The position numbers were made by a program, and so were the translations under genes. Below the pieces are notes generated by a model that searched no databases, had not been told where the DNA came from, and was given only the letters and a program-made list of their open reading frames with translations. From positions 1 to 61,268 of the forward strand of contig AFXB01000002.1 in assembly GCA_000238815.2 (NCBI GenBank): DNA of 61,268 nucleotides, given 5' to 3'. Below, piece after piece: positions 41,053-50,146 of this stretch. Source of the DNA: SAR116 cluster alpha proteobacterium HIMB100 (lineage in GTDB: Bacteria > Pseudomonadota > Alphaproteobacteria > Puniceispirillales > Puniceispirillaceae). Numbering within the stretch: the stretch's first letter is position 1; every line of letters begins with the position of its first letter.

Positions 41053-42018
41053 TTACCCCAGGATTGATTTAAAGAACCCTTTAATTTTATCGAGGTTCGA
41101 TTTACCCGTATCCAGAGGGTTGTCAGCATTAGCTGTCCATTCCACCATTGAGCCATCATAAAGCTTAACATCTTTGCGGCCCAGAACTTCTGAAAGTACA
41201 AACCAGTTTGTCGCAGCCCAGTGTCCGGTGTTGCAATAGCTGATTACAGGCTGACCAGCATCCACCGCAGCATATAAAGTCTGCAACTCGTCAACTGACT
41301 TCAGCTTGTTTGTTTCAACATCATAAGCTGTTTCCTGGAACAACATTTGCGCCCCTGGAATACGGCCGGGATTTGTGGCCTTCGGGTGTTTGGCTTCACC
41401 ATAAAATTGGGCTTCATTGCGTCCGTCAAGCAAGGTTGTTTTGCCTTTGCTCTCTACCAAAGCTGCCACCTGTTCGATTGACACATAACCTTGTGGCTGG
41501 AAGCGGGCGACAAAGTCACCTGGTACAGGGGCGACAGGTGCGCCGGTTTCGATTTGCCCCGGATAGGCCGCAACCCATGCTGCATAACCACCATTCAGAA
41601 TAGACACTTTGTCATGGCCAAAAACCTTAAACGTCCAATATGCACGCGCTGAAGAGCCAAAATCAGTTGAATTCACCCCTGCAGGGATCAAAACAACATG
41701 GCTGCCCGCAGATACACCCAACTTGCGCGCCAACGCTTCAAACTCAGCTTCAGTCGGCAAAAGCCCAACCACATCATCTCGGCCAACACGCCAGCCATCT
41801 TTAAGATAGTCTGAATGAAGTGATGAGGGGATGTGGCCGTCCAGATAGGTTTCATAACTGCCCTTATCGATTTCATTACGCAAATCGATCAGAACCACAT
41901 TTTCATTATCAAGATTACCAGCCACCCAGTCGACATCGACCAGAGGCTGTGCAGTTGCCGCTGTGGCTAAACCAGTCCAGAACAAAAGCACAGCACATAA
42001 ACGCTTTAAGAACACCAT
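41053..42018 (-). CDS. Periplasmic tandem-rhodanese sulfurtransferase
   Basis: It transfers sulfane sulfur from thiosulfate or 3-mercaptopyruvate. The 321-aa protein has a signal peptide (LKRLCAVLLFWTGLATAATA, cleavage near AQP), an inactive first rhodanese domain (about 25-155) and a second one with the catalytic Cys262 in ISYCNTGHWAAT, preceded by LLDGRNEAQFYGE. The CNTGHWA loop differs from the CGSGVTA loop of mercaptopyruvate sulfurtransferases and is nearer thiosulfate-type enzymes. AAAGGAGG supports the start. It heads the operon with the YeeE-like transporter and the small Cys protein. Confidence 0.88.
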   Translation of the reverse strand: MVFLKRLCAVLLFWTGLATAATAQPLVDVDWVAGNLDNENVVLIDLRNEIDKGSYETYLDGHIPSSLHSDYLKDGWRVGRDDVVGLLPTEAEFEALARKLGVSAGSHVVLIPAGVNSTDFGSSARAYWTFKVFGHDKVSILNGGYAAWVAAYPGQIETGAPVAPVPGDFVARFQPQGYVSIEQVAALVESKGKTTLLDGRNEAQFYGEAKHPKATNPGRIPGAQMLFQETAYDVETNKLKSVDELQTLYAAVDAGQPVISYCNTGHWAATNWFVLSEVLGRKDVKLYDGSMVEWTANADNPLDTGKSNLDKIKGFFKSILG

Positions 42019-42227
42019 ATTGACCTCCTTTGGTCAGCAAGAACAAATTTCAATCCTGCTCAGAATGAGAAGTAAACATCATGCTCTTTATATAAAATTT
42101 TTCCTAAATTACGCCATATTTGACCAAAAATAAGAATTTAATTTTTAAATTAAAACTGATTTAAAGGCAGATTATTCCATTTTCAGGAGATGTTCTGAAA
42201 ACAGAATTCCCCGATGCAGATAAGGGT
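42019..42227. promoter_or_regulatory. A+T-rich promoter region of the sulfur operon
   Basis: The 209-nt gap is strongly A+T-rich around 42084-42165, with a near-palindrome TTTAATTTTTAAATTAAA at about 42137-42154. It carries the leader of the rhodanese gene and the 3' end of the neighbouring oxidase unit. No gene is seen. It may contain an operator for a sulfane-sulfur-sensing repressor, but none is encoded nearby. Confidence 0.35.
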
Positions 42228-43544
42228 TCAGCTGCGCGCATAAAGCACAGCCTTCAGCTTATCTTTCAGCGCATAACTGGTATTAATAGCATTGATAAAC
42301 CACGGATAGCCGTCATAAAAGGGTATCGCTTTGGGCGGCTCGCCATAAAACCGGCTGGGCTGGTTACTTAACCCAAAGGCCATCTCGGCAGTTTTTTTGC
42401 CGAGCCAGCGCGCCCATACCGTCCCCGAACCCGCATAGCCCGCGGCATACCAGATATTGTCATGAGTAAAGATGCGCGGCAGCTGGCTGGTATTGAAGGC
42501 CACATTTCCCAGCCAGCAATAGTCTGTGTGCACATCCGCCAGTTCAGGAAATAATTCAGCCAGCTTGCGCCCCAGATACGCAACAGAACGCCCGGACGGT
42601 GTGAGACGATCAAAACTGCGTGCGCCCAGCAGAATACGTCGCCTATCTGGAGTTGGCCGAAAATAGCAATAAAGGGCTGCTGTATTGCCATACATACGCA
42701 ATGATGGCATCAGCTGCCTGATGCGGTCTGCTCCCAAATCTTCTGTAACCATGATACAGCTCTGGACTGGCACCAGACGACGGCGAAGAAACTGGCCAAA
42801 TGGACGGGTTGTGCCTGTATAGCCATTTGTTGCCACAATCACCTGGGCTGCACGAACACTTCCTTTTTCAGTATGGATTTTCTTGCCTGCCTTAGCATCT
42901 GTTTCGATAGAGTTAACAGGCGTATAGGCCGAGAACAGCACCCCAGCCCGTTTTGCTGCCTGCAACAGACCTTCATAAAATAAACCTGGGTGATAGCCGC
43001 CAATTTCTGCACGCACCACACCGCCAAAGAAGCGGTCCGTGTTGATTTCCTTATGCTGTTCTGACCGCGGCACGACCCAGCCTTCATGCCCGTCAATTCT
43101 GTTTAATGCATCAATATTACGGGCGAGGCTGTCATAATCCTTGGGGGTCATTGCACCGGTAAACCGGCCCGTCATCTGTAAATGACAGTCGATCTTTTCT
43201 TCTGCGCAGAAATGCGCCAGATCCAGCCGCGCTTCTATACCTTCAGCATAAACCCTGTCAGCGAATTCCCGGCCATACTGTTTTTCAAGAGTGCCATGAT
43301 CATGCCTGATATTACCGCTGCAAATCCCGCCATTACGTGTTGAGGCCCCCAGCCCCATCTGGCCCGCATCACAAACCAGAACTGATTTCCCCAGACGCGC
43401 AGCCGTTAAGGCAGCAGACAGGCCAGTAAAACCGCCCCCAACAACCAGCAAGTCAACATCGGTTACGGGCAGCTGCGTATCTTCATGGACCACTTCATCG
43501 GGCGCCATCTGCATCTGGTCCCACCAATAGGGTGTCAGCTTCAC
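42228..43544 (-). CDS. FAD-dependent oxidoreductase (DAO/PuuB-like amine oxidase)
   Basis: It oxidises a primary or secondary amine or amino acid. The 438-aa protein has the dinucleotide motif DLLVVGGGFTGLSAALTAAR, then GASTRNGGICSG and ATNGYTG, as in gamma-glutamylputrescine oxidases, and YAAGYAGSGTVWARWLGKK near the C-terminus. I propose the GTG at 43544 (VKLTPYWWDQM), preceded by AAAGG. Starting at 43616 would overlap the GNAT gene and lacks similarity. Substrate is unknown, and no gamma-glutamyl ligase is nearby. Confidence 0.82.
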   Translation of the reverse strand: MKLTPYWWDQMQMAPDEVVHEDTQLPVTDVDLLVVGGGFTGLSAALTAARLGKSVLVCDAGQMGLGASTRNGGICSGNIRHDHGTLEKQYGREFADRVYAEGIEARLDLAHFCAEEKIDCHLQMTGRFTGAMTPKDYDSLARNIDALNRIDGHEGWVVPRSEQHKEINTDRFFGGVVRAEIGGYHPGLFYEGLLQAAKRAGVLFSAYTPVNSIETDAKAGKKIHTEKGSVRAAQVIVATNGYTGTTRPFGQFLRRRLVPVQSCIMVTEDLGADRIRQLMPSLRMYGNTAALYCYFRPTPDRRRILLGARSFDRLTPSGRSVAYLGRKLAELFPELADVHTDYCWLGNVAFNTSQLPRIFTHDNIWYAAGYAGSGTVWARWLGKKTAEMAFGLSNQPSRFYGEPPKAIPFYDGYPWFINAINTSYALKDKLKAVLYARS

Positions 43545-43579
43545 AATAAAAGCCTTTCTGTTATCTGTTCTTTTTGTAT

Positions 43580-44086
43580 CTACAGCGAAAGCTGCATATA
43601 GACCACATCCAGCCACCGGCCGAACTTAAACCCCAGATCACGGGCAGTCCCGACAGACACAAATCCGCATGACCGATGCAGACCAATTGATCCTTGATTG
43701 TCTGAATCGCCGATAACCGCAAGAACCTGTTTATAGCGACGGGCTTTACAGCTTTCAATCAGTGCGGATAACAACACCTTCCCGACACCTTTGCGCAGAT
43801 GGTCGCGATGAACATAAATTGAATCCTCAACGGTAAAGCGATAAGCAGAACGGGTTTTATAGGGCCCGGCATAGGCATAGCCAATCACCTCATCAGAGGG
43901 GCCACAAGCCACCAAAACAGGAAACCCGCTGTTGATCAGCCCGAATAAACGCGAGCGCATCTCTTCTGTATCTGGAGGCATTTCTTCAAAGGTCGCTGTA
44001 CCTGTCAGTACGTGATGACTATAGATAGCCGCAATTGCCGCCAAGTCAGGCTCAGTACATGGTCTTATCAAGATTGCTTGGGTCAT
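43580..44086 (-). CDS. GNAT N-acetyltransferase (phosphinothricin acetyltransferase-like)
   Basis: The 168-aa enzyme uses acetyl-CoA. It has IRPCTEPDLAAIAAIYSHHV at the N-terminus, TATFEEMPPDTEEM, the acetyl-CoA pocket VHRDHLRKGVGKVLLSALIE and the C-terminal GFVSVGTARDLGFKFGRWLD. These match the PAT/YncA group that acetylates small amines such as methionine sulfoximine or phosphinothricin. It lies 35 nt upstream of the amine-oxidase-like gene, suggesting linked amine metabolism. Confidence 0.85.
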   Translation of the reverse strand: MTQAILIRPCTEPDLAAIAAIYSHHVLTGTATFEEMPPDTEEMRSRLFGLINSGFPVLVACGPSDEVIGYAYAGPYKTRSAYRFTVEDSIYVHRDHLRKGVGKVLLSALIESCKARRYKQVLAVIGDSDNQGSIGLHRSCGFVSVGTARDLGFKFGRWLDVVYMQLSL

Positions 44087-44183
44087 AGTGCCAGTCTACA
44101 AAACAATATAGGGCAAACCAAGACTTTGATTATTACCCGTGCTAGGTTTGGGTTTGTCTTATCTGCGCAGGAGCCTGACCAAC

Positions 44184-45287
44184 ATGACATGCAGCTTCAG
44201 ACAAACAGGGTTTTTCGTCAGCCTCGTGATGATAGCGGCCCTGATCGGAACAGCAGCCACAACGCAGGCCGAAGACAAAGTGCAACAAATTGGCCCGTCT
44301 CTGGCTCATCCCTGGGGTATGAGCTTTGTTGATGAGACCAGCTTACTGATTACCCAGCGCGGCGGACAGATGGTCAAGCTGAACTGGCAGACAGGCACAG
44401 TCACAAATATCGGCAATCTTCCTGAAGTCGTAGCCAGGCGGCAGGGCGGATTGTTGGATGTACTGACCAACAGAACACAAACCGGACAAACAGATGTTTA
44501 TGTCTGCTACAGCAAACAGGTTCCAGGTGGAACGACTACCGCTCTTGACCGGGCGGTTTTGGACACCAACCGGCTGACAAATCGTACCCCCCTGTTTGAA
44601 GCTAATGACATATCTGTACGTCCACTGCATTTCGGCTGTCGCATCGCCATCCATGAGGGCTATTTGTTCCTGACAATCGGGGAGCGCGGCCAACGTGACA
44701 ATGCGCAAGACTCTGCCTCTCATGCAGGGTCTGTGGTGCGGTTTCATCTGGATGGCCGCATCCCTGCAGATAATCCGGTATTTGAGGGTGACGCGCCTGG
44801 GCTGTTCACCAAAGGCCACCGCAATCCGCAGGGGATCGCCATACATCCCGCGACCGGTGATATCTGGGTGAATGAACATGGCCCGAAAGGCGGAGATGAG
44901 ATAAATATCTTGAAGGCCGGCGCAAATTATGGCTGGCCACTCGCCAGCTTCGGCGAGGAATATTTTGGCGGACCAGTGGGGACCGGACTGACCAGCTATC
45001 CGGGCACTATGGGCCCGGTCTGGCACTGGACCCCTTCTATTGCGCCGTCCGGTATGGCGTTTTATAACAGTGATATGTTTGCCGAGCTGACAGGCGGGCT
45101 GCTTGTAACCTCACTGAAATTCAGGCGGCTTTATCATGTGAAATTAGCTGATGGATTGCCTGTTGAGGAAGAGGTCATTCTGGACCGGCAAATCGGGCGC
45201 ATCCGCGATGTTGAAATTGCCCCTGACGGGTCTGTTCTGTTGCTCAGTGATGAGGCCAACGGCGGGCTTTACAGGCTGTATCGCTAA
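44184..45287 (+). CDS. PQQ-dependent aldose sugar dehydrogenase-like (YliI) secreted protein
   Basis: The 367-aa protein carries a signal peptide (about residues 1-28, ending GTAATTQA-ED) and a six-bladed beta-propeller of the GSDH type. Signs are LAHPWGMSFVDETSLLITQR, HFGCRIAIHEGYLFLTIGER, HRNPQGIAIHP, NEHGPKGGDEINI and the C-terminal IGRIRDVEIAPDGSVLLLSD. Homologues oxidise aldoses at a periplasmic PQQ site. No PQQ biosynthesis gene is in the window. The ATG at 44184 (AGGAG upstream) gives a proper signal peptide. It is convergent with a Gfo/Idh/MocA gene. Confidence 0.85.
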   Translation: MTCSFRQTGFFVSLVMIAALIGTAATTQAEDKVQQIGPSLAHPWGMSFVDETSLLITQRGGQMVKLNWQTGTVTNIGNLPEVVARRQGGLLDVLTNRTQTGQTDVYVCYSKQVPGGTTTALDRAVLDTNRLTNRTPLFEANDISVRPLHFGCRIAIHEGYLFLTIGERGQRDNAQDSASHAGSVVRFHLDGRIPADNPVFEGDAPGLFTKGHRNPQGIAIHPATGDIWVNEHGPKGGDEINILKAGANYGWPLASFGEEYFGGPVGTGLTSYPGTMGPVWHWTPSIAPSGMAFYNSDMFAELTGGLLVTSLKFRRLYHVKLADGLPVEEEVILDRQIGRIRDVEIAPDGSVLLLSDEANGGLYRLYR

Positions 45288-45307
45288 CAACAGACCAGCC
45301 CGTCTAA

Positions 45308-46498
45308 TCAGCCAACTGACACCCAGACAGAGCCTTGCTGATGAGAAGAAGCAGCCGCTTCAATAAAGCGGACGCCTTCTGCGCCATCTTCAACCAAAGG
45401 ACAGCTTATATAGTCATAAGGCAGGTCAATGCCATCTTTATGGGCGCTAATCGCAACAGCAAATTCAGTATATAAATTGGCCCAGGCTTCAATAATGCCC
45501 TCAGGAAAGCCGCGCCCAGAATGCACCAACCGTTCAGTAGCCACAGACAGACCATGGCCATGACCACGGCTGTAAATCTGATCAGGCTGGCCGAAGATAT
45601 TCACCTTCAGCTGATCACAGGCTTCCAAATCCCATTCCATCCCGCCTTTGCTGCCAAAAATCCGCAGACGCAAACCGCCCCTGTTGCCCGGGGCAAGGCG
45701 CGTGGCCATCAGCGTACCAGGGATACGGCCATCAAATCGGGTGGACATAAACACTGTATCTTCTAACGGCTTCGGCGCACCACAAACATGAAATTCTGCA
45801 CGCAGATCCGTCAACTTGTGGCCGCTCACGAAACTGGCCAGATGGGCGGCGTGTGTGCCAATATCCCCTGTGCAGCTGGTCGGGCCAGAGGCTTTCGGAT
45901 CAAGCCGCCATTTCACATGTGCAGCCTCTGCACTTTCTGGCGGGGTCATCCAGTCCTGCATAAATTCAACATGAATCTGGTTGATATCACCCAGCTGGCC
46001 AGAAGCAGCAATTTCACGGGCCTGGCGGACCATCGGAAAACAACTCATCACATAACCAACTGTGAAGGTAATGCCTGTATTGCCAGCCAATGTCACCAGC
46101 GCATCTGCCTCTGTTGCATCATTTGTCAGCGGCTTGTCGCACATGATATGAATGCCAGCTTCGGCAAATATTTTGGCTGCTGAATAATGCAGATGATTTG
46201 GCGTGGTGATCATCACAGCATCGATACCGTCTGACCGTCCGGCCTCTGCCTGCGCCATATCTGAAAAGCTGGTATAGCATCGTGCAGGGTCAAAATGCCA
46301 GTCCTGGCCTTTCTGCAGGGCCCGCACCGGGTCTGAGGACAGCGCGCCAGCAACAATGTCAAACCTGTCTGTTAAGCGAACAGCCATCGCCTGGGTCGCG
46401 GCAATACGCCCGCCGCCAACAATTCCCAAGCGCAGGCGGCGTGCCTGAGAGGGAAATGGTTTATCTGGTGTTACTGTGTCGTTTAGAATCATGCTCAT
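45308..46498 (-). CDS. Gfo/Idh/MocA family oxidoreductase
   Basis: The 396-aa NAD(P)-dependent dehydrogenase has a Rossmann domain (LGIVGGGRIAATQAMAV, residues 24-40), the TTPNHLHYSAAKIFAEAG segment, the active-site CDKPLTND motif (the usual EKP reads DKP) and SGPTSCTGDIGTHAAHLASF with the catalytic Asp/His pair. Members act on inositols, sugars and biliverdin-like substrates. It is the last gene of a three-gene operon, its start overlapping the preceding stop by 4 nt. It is long for the family because of an N-terminal extension of about 20 residues. Confidence 0.87.
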   Translation of the reverse strand: MSMILNDTVTPDKPFPSQARRLRLGIVGGGRIAATQAMAVRLTDRFDIVAGALSSDPVRALQKGQDWHFDPARCYTSFSDMAQAEAGRSDGIDAVMITTPNHLHYSAAKIFAEAGIHIMCDKPLTNDATEADALVTLAGNTGITFTVGYVMSCFPMVRQAREIAASGQLGDINQIHVEFMQDWMTPPESAEAAHVKWRLDPKASGPTSCTGDIGTHAAHLASFVSGHKLTDLRAEFHVCGAPKPLEDTVFMSTRFDGRIPGTLMATRLAPGNRGGLRLRIFGSKGGMEWDLEACDQLKVNIFGQPDQIYSRGHGHGLSVATERLVHSGRGFPEGIIEAWANLYTEFAVAISAHKDGIDLPYDYISCPLVEDGAEGVRFIEAAASSHQQGSVWVSVG

Positions 46499-47166
46499 AT
46501 CCGCTCTCCAATCTCGGGCGGGCTGGCGCCATCAGGCAACATTTCAACAGCCATAAACACAGACGGGGTGATGGTTTCAAACTGATGCCAGGGGTAATTT
46601 CCATCCTCATCATACATCGGCCGGTGTGTTGTGCCCGGGGCCATAGGCTCTTCCAAATATAATGTATTGATATCCCGCTCACGGCATTGCTGCATTTTCC
46701 CAAACCCGGCGATTTGTGTGTGTACCTCTTTAAATCCAGGCACAGGGCAAAAGGCATGATCTTTATGCAAACCCACATTTAAGGGTACAGAGCCTGAATG
46801 ATACATGGTCAAGCCCAGCTGGCCGATCCACACTTTTTTTGACATGTAATGAGATATGCCGCGCAGGCGCTCTTCCCTGCGCACCTCAAAAGCAGATGGC
46901 CAGACAGTTTTAATCTGGGCGAACAGCTCTTCATCTGAGGCAAAGCGGTCAAACCCCTCCACCACAACAGCCTTGCCAAGATGAACAAGTTCAGTATCAC
47001 AGAAAATCGCTGATTGCAGATGACCAAGGGTTTGCTGTTCGACCTGTATCGGCTGTTCAGACAAGTTCAGCACAATCGCCTTTCCAGTCAGCTGACAGCT
47101 GGTTTCATCTTCGAAAAGAGAGACGGTGAAAAATGGCTCTGCAAAATCAAGTTGTTTTATGCCCAT
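46495..47166 (-). CDS. Conserved-looking protein of unknown function, possibly cupin-like
   Basis: I do not recognise this 223-aa protein. It has no signal peptide or TM segment. The C-terminal half has features reminiscent of a cupin barrel: HTQIAGFGKMQQCRERD, EEPMAPGTTHRPMYDEDG and NYPWHQFETITPSVFMAVEM hold several His, Glu and Asp residues that could bind metal. An earlier H-x-D pair is in NVGLHKDHAF. It overlaps the upstream dehydrogenase gene by 10 nt and the downstream one by 4 nt, so it is tightly co-expressed. An isomerase, epimerase or lactonase acting on a keto-sugar between the two dehydrogenases is a reasonable but untested guess. Confidence 0.65.
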   Translation of the reverse strand: MGIKQLDFAEPFFTVSLFEDETSCQLTGKAIVLNLSEQPIQVEQQTLGHLQSAIFCDTELVHLGKAVVVEGFDRFASDEELFAQIKTVWPSAFEVRREERLRGISHYMSKKVWIGQLGLTMYHSGSVPLNVGLHKDHAFCPVPGFKEVHTQIAGFGKMQQCRERDINTLYLEEPMAPGTTHRPMYDEDGNYPWHQFETITPSVFMAVEMLPDGASPPEIGERI

Positions 47167-48341
47167 GTAACATCTCCTGATTCACGCTGTGCCGGAAAGA
47201 CCAGCGGCAAAGGGTCTGGACGGACGACCTTGCTGGCGACCTGTTCAACCTGCCCTGTCTGATGTGAGCGGGCAATAGCATCCATTACCTCAAAAATATG
47301 AAAAGCCAGTTCTGCAGATGCACGGGGTGCACGGCCTTCTGCAACAGCATAAGCCAGATCCAGCAATCCCAGACCACGAGCGTTATAATTATAGCCAAAA
47401 AGATTTTCGGCAACCTGCCAGTCATCACGACCAGTGGGGCGGGGCTGATGCGTCCAGCGTGAGGTCTGGCGGGTCCGGTACAACACCTCACCGTCAAAGA
47501 TGTTCGCCCCGTGAACCGGGTCTGGATCAGAAATACTGATGGTCCCCTCTTCGCCATATATTTCAAAGCGCGGCATGTCTGTATCCCAGATATCAAAGCT
47601 CATCGTCATGCTGCCAATTTCGCCAGAAGCAAAAGACAGCATTGACTGGCTGTGGGTATCAACCTCAACCTCCATCCATTCACCATGCCTTGGTCCGTTT
47701 TCAATCATTCGCTGGTCAAAGGCCCGATTGGACAAGCCAGACACACGGGCAATCGGGCCCAGCAAAAATACCATCGCCGTCAAGTAATACGGCCCCAAAT
47801 CCAGCAGCGGCCCGCCGCCTGTCTGGTAATAGAAATCAGGATTAGGATGATGACGTTCAACACCATGCGTGCCCACAAAGGCAGCCACAGAGGTCGGGCG
47901 GCCAATAATTCCATCATCAATCAGCTTTCGACAAGTCTGCCAGCGTCCGCCCAAAAATGTATCCGGCGCATTGCCCACCAAACAGCCCTTTTGCCGGGCC
48001 AAAGCCAAAATCGCTTCACCATCTTCATGACGAGTAACAAACGGTTTTTCAGAATAGACATGCTTACCTGCATGAAGCGCCTGCAACGTGATATCAGCAT
48101 GAGCAGCCGGGATCGTTAAATTCAGAACACAATCAATATCAGGATCAGAAACAATCTCATCAGGTGAACAGGCCCTGGCGATATGATACTGATCAGCTTT
48201 CGCCTGAGATTCAGCACTATCAAGGCTAGCACAGGCAACTATATCAATTTCGCTGAAGGTGGCACAATTCTGCAGATAAATATCGCTGATACGCCCACAA
48301 CCGATCAGTCCAACTTTCATACGATTCATCATAACACCCAA
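47157..48341 (-). CDS. Gfo/Idh/MocA family oxidoreductase
   Basis: The 394-aa protein has the NAD-binding motif MKVGLIGCGRISDIYLQNC (from residue 8, after a short MGVMMNR leader), AGKHVYSEKPFVTRHEDGEA with the catalytic Lys, and TGGGPLLDLGPYYLTAMVF with the Asp of the substrate site. Start choice among the clustered ATGs is uncertain because no strong SD is visible. It is the first gene of the operon with the unknown protein and the second dehydrogenase. Two dehydrogenases in one operon suggest an oxidation/reduction (epimerisation) pair on a polyol or sugar. Confidence 0.87.
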   Translation of the reverse strand: MGVMMNRMKVGLIGCGRISDIYLQNCATFSEIDIVACASLDSAESQAKADQYHIARACSPDEIVSDPDIDCVLNLTIPAAHADITLQALHAGKHVYSEKPFVTRHEDGEAILALARQKGCLVGNAPDTFLGGRWQTCRKLIDDGIIGRPTSVAAFVGTHGVERHHPNPDFYYQTGGGPLLDLGPYYLTAMVFLLGPIARVSGLSNRAFDQRMIENGPRHGEWMEVEVDTHSQSMLSFASGEIGSMTMSFDIWDTDMPRFEIYGEEGTISISDPDPVHGANIFDGEVLYRTRQTSRWTHQPRPTGRDDWQVAENLFGYNYNARGLGLLDLAYAVAEGRAPRASAELAFHIFEVMDAIARSHQTGQVEQVASKVVRPDPLPLVFPAQRESGDVTWA

Positions 48342-48425
48342 AAACCGGATTGAATTTACCGACCCAGTTTATAAATTTTTCTGACAAATGCCAGTCAATC
48401 CGGCATTGATAAAACAAGCCCGGGC

Positions 48426-49418
48426 TCAGCGTTTCCGGTAATGGGTAAAATTCCGCTGGTTACGGGATTGGATAAAGTCACCTGCCTGAATGGCGGGTGC
48501 AATGCCAGCTTGAGCGGTTTCAGAAAACACAGCCGGATCAATAACTGCGTCACTGGACGGATCACAAAAGATCGGGATGGAGAACCGGGCCTTATCTGTC
48601 TTATTGATTACCCGGTGAATGGTCGAAGCCAGCCTGCCCCCTGTCCAGTATGAGAGCATATCACCGATATTACAGACAAAGCTGTTTTCAACTGGCGGGG
48701 CTTCTATCCAGTCGCCTGATTTATTCTGCACCTGAAGCCCGCCTAAATTATCCTGACACAGGATCGTCAGCACACCAAAATCAGCATGAGCAGCCGCACC
48801 AAACCGTCTGGCCGTACGATCAGAAACAGTTGTTGGCGGATAATATACCAGCTGGCCCCGGCCAAGTGGGGTGTGATAAAAAGGTGTAAAGAAATCAGCT
48901 GACTTACCCAGCCCAACCGCAAGCGCCGCCAGCACCACTTCACTCAGCTTCAATACAGCGTGATAATAGGGCAAAAGGTCAGCTTTCAGAAACTGAGCTT
49001 CTTGATCAGGCCATTGATTTTTTGCGACCAGAGGCAGACTTATATCCATTCCATCTGATTCCCACCCCCAGAAAAAGATTTCCTTGGCATCAAATGTTTC
49101 TGCCCCTTGCAGAACCGCCCCACCTTTGGCCATCCAGCCACGCTGATCGCCGTTCACAGCTATCTTTTGTTTGACATCATCTGGCAGTTCAAAAAACCGG
49201 CGTGAGGCGGCCATTGCCTGCTCGCGCAGATCTTCAGAAACGCCATGATTACGCAGATAAAAAAAACCGATATCTGTTGCCGCAGACATCAGGGCTTTTG
49301 CAAAAAGATCAAAGTCAGAATTGTCCAGGCCTTTATGCACATCAAGGTCAGGCATATCAATGACCGGGATAGTGGTGAAATCTGCCACTTGAGCAGACGC
49401 ATAATCAAAATTAGACAT
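48426..49418 (-). CDS. 2-oxoglutarate/Fe(II)-dependent dioxygenase (isopenicillin N synthase family)
   Basis: The 330-aa protein has the N-terminal DIOX_N region (IPVIDMPDLDV and ATDIGFFYLRNHGVSEDL) and the C-terminal double-stranded helix. The facial triad is His211-x-Asp213 in AAHADFGVLTILCQD and His268 in STIHRVINK. Arg278-x-Ser280 (RFS) binds 2-oxoglutarate. It is the last gene of the DadA-TRAP-racemase operon. Hydroxylation or oxidative decarboxylation of an amino-acid-like compound is likely. The imported substrate is not identifiable. Confidence 0.87.
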   Translation of the reverse strand: MSNFDYASAQVADFTTIPVIDMPDLDVHKGLDNSDFDLFAKALMSAATDIGFFYLRNHGVSEDLREQAMAASRRFFELPDDVKQKIAVNGDQRGWMAKGGAVLQGAETFDAKEIFFWGWESDGMDISLPLVAKNQWPDQEAQFLKADLLPYYHAVLKLSEVVLAALAVGLGKSADFFTPFYHTPLGRGQLVYYPPTTVSDRTARRFGAAAHADFGVLTILCQDNLGGLQVQNKSGDWIEAPPVENSFVCNIGDMLSYWTGGRLASTIHRVINKTDKARFSIPIFCDPSSDAVIDPAVFSETAQAGIAPAIQAGDFIQSRNQRNFTHYRKR

Positions 49419-49459
49419 ATCAGAATGGTCCTTATTTGATTTCTGTTCCGCTCTTCAGG

Positions 49460-50143
49460 CTAAATCAGGAATTCCTGCCGCACAAGCCCTGGCGACAGGC
49501 TGTCCAAAATTGACAGTGTGTCAATGAGTTCTCCATCAAATTCAGCTCTTATCTCATCCTTGTAAGGAGTCAGGTTGGTACATTCCAAAATTATCGCTTT
49601 TACAGATTTATGTTTGGCCAAAATCTGAGCTGTCTGTGTTCTCAGCTCTGTCCGCACCAGCCCTTCATCCATATTCGGGCGGTCCTGTTTGATGGTCTGA
49701 TAAAGATGTCCTGTTTTATCAAGCCCTTCAATAGGACCTGAAAACCCGCCCAAGCTGGGTACATAGGCAGGTGCGGCAAGTGTATGTGCATCAAAGGTCA
49801 GGATCAAAATATCCTGATCTGAAAACCGCATCCGCAACGCAGGCAAAGCTGTCAGAGACGAGCTGACAAACTGGTGGCGCGTCTGCCTGCTCAGCTGGTC
49901 CTGAAAATAAATCATGAACCCGCAGGAGGTCGTAATCAGCGGTTCGGATGCGCTTTGCACAGCTTGTTCAAACTGGCTGAGATCAAAGCTTGCTGGTTTC
50001 TGGGTAACCACCGCATCAACGCTGGCCTCTGGAATGGTGTGGATACGCACAGGCTTTGCATAACTGCTTTCGCTGGCAATATCGCCTGGCAGTCGCGGAA
50101 AGCACGTATCTAACTTCAGGATAGCCAGGCTGGCAGCAGCCAT
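49460..50143 (-). CDS. Aspartate/glutamate racemase-superfamily protein
   Basis: The 227-aa protein has the two-cysteine arrangement of this superfamily: Cys74 in ITTSCGFMIYFQDQL and Cys188 in AIILECTNLTPYKDEI, supporting racemisation or isomerisation by thiol acid/base chemistry. Overall similarity is weak, and the N-terminal region (DTCFPRLPGD) does not match classical MurI. Hydantoin racemase or maleate-isomerase-like function is also possible. It starts 3 nt after dctM stops, linking it to the TRAP importer. Confidence 0.7.
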   Translation of the reverse strand: MAAASLAILKLDTCFPRLPGDIASESSYAKPVRIHTIPEASVDAVVTQKPASFDLSQFEQAVQSASEPLITTSCGFMIYFQDQLSRQTRHQFVSSSLTALPALRMRFSDQDILILTFDAHTLAAPAYVPSLGGFSGPIEGLDKTGHLYQTIKQDRPNMDEGLVRTELRTQTAQILAKHKSVKAIILECTNLTPYKDEIRAEFDGELIDTLSILDSLSPGLVRQEFLI

Positions 50144-50146
50144 AGA

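Noticed and set aside
46495-47166. KduI or other named sugar isomerase
   Set aside because: Scattered His/Glu residues recall cupins, but I could not place the length and motif order in any named family.
45308-48341. Gfo/Idh/MocA genes as LigC (hydroxymuconate semialdehyde dehydrogenase)
   Set aside because: LigC is of this superfamily, but these proteins are about 80 aa longer. They form an operon with an unrelated protein and lie far from ligJ/ligK.
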